A stretch of 16,496 nt of DNA from Peptostreptococcaceae bacterium (lineage in GTDB: Bacteria; Bacillota; Clostridia; Peptostreptococcales; Peptostreptococcaceae). A program made the position numbers and the translations under genes. Below are positions 14,128 through 16,496 of this stretch, piece after piece. The DNA lies in NCBI GenBank assembly GCA_029983575.1, contig JASBZE010000034.1:1-16496 (forward strand). The letters are read 5' to 3'. The first letter of the stretch is position 1; every line of letters begins with the position of its first letter. A model generated the notes under the pieces. It worked only from the letters and a program-made list of their open reading frames with translations. It was not told the DNA's origin and did not search any database.

Positions 14128-15186
14128 GTGAAGGACGAAAAACTATTAACGGAAAAAGATAAGGAAAAAAATAAGGAAGGTACTTCCGAGAATGAGGACT
14201 ACGACGATTTGGGTAATGGAGATATGGATTACCTGGATTACGTAAGAGACAACTGTATTCACTGTGGTTTATGTACTCAAAACTGCCCTTTTTTAGAGAA
14301 GTACGATATGTGTTTGAGTGGGTTTGCAGATAAACCGGAAACTACCTTCGGATGCTTCTTATGCAGAAAATGTAGGTGGGTTTGTCCGAGGGATTTAGAT
14401 GGTAGAGAGGTTGCAATGCAACACAGATTAAAAAATCCCGGCAAATTTAATATATTGAAATTTGAGAAGGCACCATATATTTTTAGAAATAATTCTAAGA
14501 GAAAATCAGAGGAAATTGTGTATTTCGGTTGCAATTTCCCAAGGGCATTCCCCGATACAACGGAAGAGGTAATCAGGGTTTTCTCTGATTTGGGAGTTGA
14601 TTTTTCTATAGATTGCTGCGGGAAACCCGTATTCGAAACTGGCGATATGGAGGATTTCAATAGATCAAAGGCTTCGTTTGTAAAGATGATTAGAGATAGA
14701 GAAGTCAAGAGGGTTATAACTGTATGTCCTAATTGTTTTGAAATGTTAAGACATGGCATCAATGAGGATTTACAAAGAGAAATCGAAGTAGTAAATATAT
14801 TCGCCTACTTAAGAGAAAAAGGTATTGGTAAAAAATGTGACGATGAAAAAAATATTTTTGTTCCTTGCTCTGATAAGAAGGACTACAGGATATTAGAAGA
14901 TATTAAATACTTTATTCCAAATGCTGAGATAGGTTTTAAAGACGTAAACTGTTGTGGACTAGGAGGTTTGGCAGGGTCTAGTGAACCGGAAATAGCAAGG
15001 GGCTTTTCTGAGCAAGTTAGGAAAAAAGATGAGCCAATATGTACCTACTGCGGTAGTTGTGCACTCAATTTCAATTCGAAGGGCATTGGAAATATCGAAC
15101 ACGCTCTCTCAATTATAATGGGAGTTAATGAGAGCCCTAAAAAAACGTCAATTACTAAATTATTAAAGCAGAAGTTTATGAAATAA
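14128..15186 (+). CDS. (Fe-S)-binding oxidoreductase with two CCG domains (HdrD/GlpC-like)
   Basis: A 352-residue protein. GTG 14128 is chosen because GGAGGTGA lies seven to ten bases upstream and it begins 19 bases after the previous stop; a longer frame would overlap that gene by 53 bases. A charged tail (1-36, KDEKLLTEKDKEKNKE) precedes two 4Fe-4S ferredoxin motifs: Cys43, 46, 49, 53 and Cys76, 79, 82, 86. Two cysteine-rich CCG domains follow: Cys135, CCG at 163-165 and CPNC (200-203); then Cys247, CCGLGG (275-280) and CTYCGSC (305-311). This layout is that of heterodisulfide reductase HdrD, GlpC and similar quinone- or ferredoxin-linked electron carriers; the CCG domains can hold non-cubane clusters acting on disulfides. 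No flavin domain or partner subunit is encoded beside it. Its role beside glycosyltransferases is unclear. Confidence 0.88.
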   Translation: MKDEKLLTEKDKEKNKEGTSENEDYDDLGNGDMDYLDYVRDNCIHCGLCTQNCPFLEKYDMCLSGFADKPETTFGCFLCRKCRWVCPRDLDGREVAMQHRLKNPGKFNILKFEKAPYIFRNNSKRKSEEIVYFGCNFPRAFPDTTEEVIRVFSDLGVDFSIDCCGKPVFETGDMEDFNRSKASFVKMIRDREVKRVITVCPNCFEMLRHGINEDLQREIEVVNIFAYLREKGIGKKCDDEKNIFVPCSDKKDYRILEDIKYFIPNAEIGFKDVNCCGLGGLAGSSEPEIARGFSEQVRKKDEPICTYCGSCALNFNSKGIGNIEHALSIIMGVNESPKKTSITKLLKQKFMK

Positions 15187-15208
15187 TGAGAGGTTTTATA
15201 AGAATTAA

Positions 15209-15238
15209 TTGATTGGAAAGCGAGTACGATAGTAAAAT
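15209..15238 (+). promoter_or_regulatory. Weak candidate promoter before the C_GCAxxG_C_C gene
   Basis: TTGATT (15209-15214), 18 bases, TAAAAT (15233-15238). The 72-base gap after the Fe-S gene has no terminator hairpin, so the last gene may be expressed both from upstream and from here. Confidence 0.3.
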
Positions 15239-15258
15239 AAATTTGATTGGAGAATAAT

Positions 15259-15708
15259 ATGGAAAATAATTTTGGAAAAGAAAAATGTGATGAAGTGGTA
15301 GAAAATTTTAAAAGTGGTTTAGATTGTGGTCAGGTAGTACTATCAAGATTTGCCGATGAGCTTGGAATAGAAAAAGAATTTGCTAGAAAAATAGCTTCTC
15401 CTCTAGGTGCGGGTATGTTTAGCAGTGATAAATGTGGAGCAGTTACTGGGGCATACCTAGCGCTCGGACTTAAGTACGGGCACTCCAATCCGGGTGAATT
15501 TGATAAGAAGGCGGAGTTGGTAGGTAAAATTAAAGAGTTTGATAGCCTATGGTCTGAATTTAACGAGTCTGATATTTGTAAGGATATGCTTGGATATGAC
15601 CTTCAAGTTGAAAGCGAAATGAAAGAGGTTATGGATAAGGGTCTGTTATTTGATTTTTGTCCGCAAGCGGTAAACAAAGCGATACAAATATTAGAAAAGA
15701 TATTGTAG
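15259..15708 (+). CDS. C_GCAxxG_C_C family redox-type protein
   Basis: A 149-residue protein. ATG 15259 is used because GGAG lies six bases before it; an in-frame TTG at 15247 overlaps that site. It matches the C_GCAxxG_C_C family: Cys23 in LDCGQ, the KCGAVTGA motif (Cys59, family GCAxxG with first Gly as Lys and Ala as Gly), Cys107 in DICKDMLGYDL and Cys134 in DFCPQAV. The four spaced cysteines suggest metal or cluster binding or a redox role, but no activity is established that I can name. Such proteins often sit next to Fe-S or redox genes, as here after the CCG protein. No signal peptide or membrane segment. It ends the cluster before a terminator. Confidence 0.85.
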   Translation: MENNFGKEKCDEVVENFKSGLDCGQVVLSRFADELGIEKEFARKIASPLGAGMFSSDKCGAVTGAYLALGLKYGHSNPGEFDKKAELVGKIKEFDSLWSEFNESDICKDMLGYDLQVESEMKEVMDKGLLFDFCPQAVNKAIQILEKIL

Positions 15709-15714
15709 TTTTTT

Positions 15715-15767
15715 ACACCCCTTCTGATATAGCCTATAATAACTATAACAGGAGGGGTGTTTAATTT
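15715..15767 (+). terminator. Intrinsic terminator at the end of the transferase cluster
   Basis: ACACCCCTTCTG (15715-15726) pairs with CAGGAGGGGTGT (15749-15760), 12 base pairs with one G-U wobble, followed by TTTAATTTATT. The next gene is convergent; no separate terminator for it was recognised, so read-through from the other side may also stop here. Confidence 0.75.
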
Positions 15768-15812
15768 ATTATACAAATTTTAATAAAGTTTTTTAGAAAT
15801 ATCCCTTTACTT

Positions 15813-16418
15813 TTACCTCTCTCCCCAAAGGCCGATACTATTTTGTCTTGCATTTCTCTCTAGACTTAGGAAGAGGTCAGAGTATCTACTGTCGGGCTGC
15901 ATTGTAAACACCCTTGCGTAACCTCGACTCACCAATATGGCATTGTACATACTCTCTTTGATTTCATTTTCTTTAGGATTTTCTGAGCTTGGTTTTTTAA
16001 GCCATACGTAGCGAAGTAGTCTGCCGTATTTATCGGTGTCGCTTACGTCTTTTTGTAGATATACGGTTCTGTCAGTCAATTCTTTTTTAGTAAAATTTGA
16101 CGCTTCTTTTCCATAGTACTCCACACCTTTTTTGGGGTGTACCGTTTCAGGAGTGTCCACACCAATCATTCTAACTTTATATTTTTCGCCGTCGATATCG
16201 ACTTTTATGGTATCGCCATCGACAACTCTGACAACTTGGGCAGTTTGATAGTTTGTATCTCTATCTTGATTTTTAAAATACGGAATAGCAACTGCAATAA
16301 GTGCTATAATGATACCGATAATTTTTGAATAGTTGCTTTTTCCTCTTCTAGAGTAGGATTTTTTTCTAGTTTTTCTTGTATTTGCTTGATTTTTTCTCAT
16401 ATTATAATTATTAGACAT
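15813..16418 (-). CDS. Membrane-anchored thermonuclease (SNase family)
   Basis: A 201-residue protein starting at ATG 16418 behind GGGAGG. Residues 1-32 are very basic (RKTRKKSYSRRGK), then one hydrophobic segment (33-47) predicts an uncleaved N-in, C-out anchor. Residues 58-201 form a staphylococcal nuclease domain with all key residues: Asp67 and Asp69 in VVDGDT, Arg83 in KVRMIG, Asp88 and Glu91 in VDTPE, and Arg133 in DKYGRLLRY; IGLWG near the end is typical. SNases cut DNA and RNA with calcium; facing outward it could degrade environmental nucleic acid for nutrition, matrix removal or DNA uptake. It is convergent with the transferase cluster and appears monocistronic in this window. Confidence 0.92.
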   Translation of the reverse strand: MSNNYNMRKNQANTRKTRKKSYSRRGKSNYSKIIGIIIALIAVAIPYFKNQDRDTNYQTAQVVRVVDGDTIKVDIDGEKYKVRMIGVDTPETVHPKKGVEYYGKEASNFTKKELTDRTVYLQKDVSDTDKYGRLLRYVWLKKPSSENPKENEIKESMYNAILVSRGYARVFTMQPDSRYSDLFLSLERNARQNSIGLWGER

Positions 16419-16447
16419 AACGACCTCCCTTTAGCTCTAATATACTA

Positions 16448-16480
16448 AATATACCATAAAAACGAAAATTTATATACAAG
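16448..16480 (-). promoter_or_regulatory. Candidate promoter of the thermonuclease gene
   Basis: On the minus strand TGGTATATT (16456-16448) forms an extended -10 element about 30 bases before the start codon. TTGTAT further upstream is 20 bases away, longer than ideal for a -35 box. Confidence 0.35.
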
Positions 16481-16496
16481 TAATATAAGATATGAT

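Noticed and set aside
14056..14130. Longer start for the Fe-S protein at 14056
   Set aside because: It would overlap the glycosyltransferase by 53 bases and lacks a ribosome site, whereas GTG 14128 follows GGAGGTGA and keeps normal spacing.
15757..15783. Tiny open frame (GTG, eight codons) behind GGAGGGG in the terminator region
   Set aside because: The purine run is the 3' arm of the terminator hairpin; the frame is too short and has no supporting sign.
16137..16328. Plus-strand open frame opposite the thermonuclease gene
   Set aside because: It lies entirely inside the antisense of an intact SNase gene and has no ribosome site or recognisable product.

Overview
The window is AT-rich, gene-dense and uses the standard code, with strong GGAGG-type ribosome binding sites and many hairpin terminators. 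With secreted proteins built on cell-wall-binding-2 (CWB2) repeats, this points to a low-GC anaerobic Firmicute (Clostridia/Tissierellia, for example a Peptoniphilaceae or Peptostreptococcaceae relative). The genus cannot be fixed from the sequence alone.

Layout. Bases 1-122 are the 3' end of tuf (EF-Tu) with its terminator. Bases 380-5728 hold two paralogous secreted proteins (signal peptide, three CWB2 repeats, C39-like cysteine peptidase domain). They are separated by a stand-alone BRO-N/antirepressor-type gene with its own terminator and an Arg codon choice unlike its neighbours. Bases 5729-6216 are non-coding and carry three diverged tandem copies of a hairpin unit plus a fourth, inverted hairpin; the first and fourth share an almost identical cap on unrelated stems. 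Next come a ZIP-family metal transporter (minus strand), a divergent small membrane-anchored protein of unknown function, an ABC exporter pair (ATPase with a long acidic N-terminal tail, plus permease), and a lipoprotein with two rhodanese domains.

Bases 10849-15708 form a same-strand cluster of five genes: a TIGR04282-type transferase fused to an APH-like kinase domain, a TVP38/VTT membrane protein, a TIGR04283-type glycosyltransferase, an HdrD/GlpC-like Fe-S protein with two CCG domains, and a C_GCAxxG_C_C family protein. The two transferases belong to families described as associated with a radical-SAM/selenodomain protein (arsenosugar-type loci), but no radical SAM gene is present here. 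Short spacings and one overlap suggest co-expression of at least the first four genes. The product is unknown, and this is the best candidate for an undescribed pathway. A membrane-anchored thermonuclease on the minus strand closes the window.

Two themes run through the region: extracytoplasmic functions (wall-bound peptidases, metal uptake, export, rhodanese lipoprotein, surface nuclease) and unusual highly charged N-terminal tails on several cytosolic or membrane proteins.
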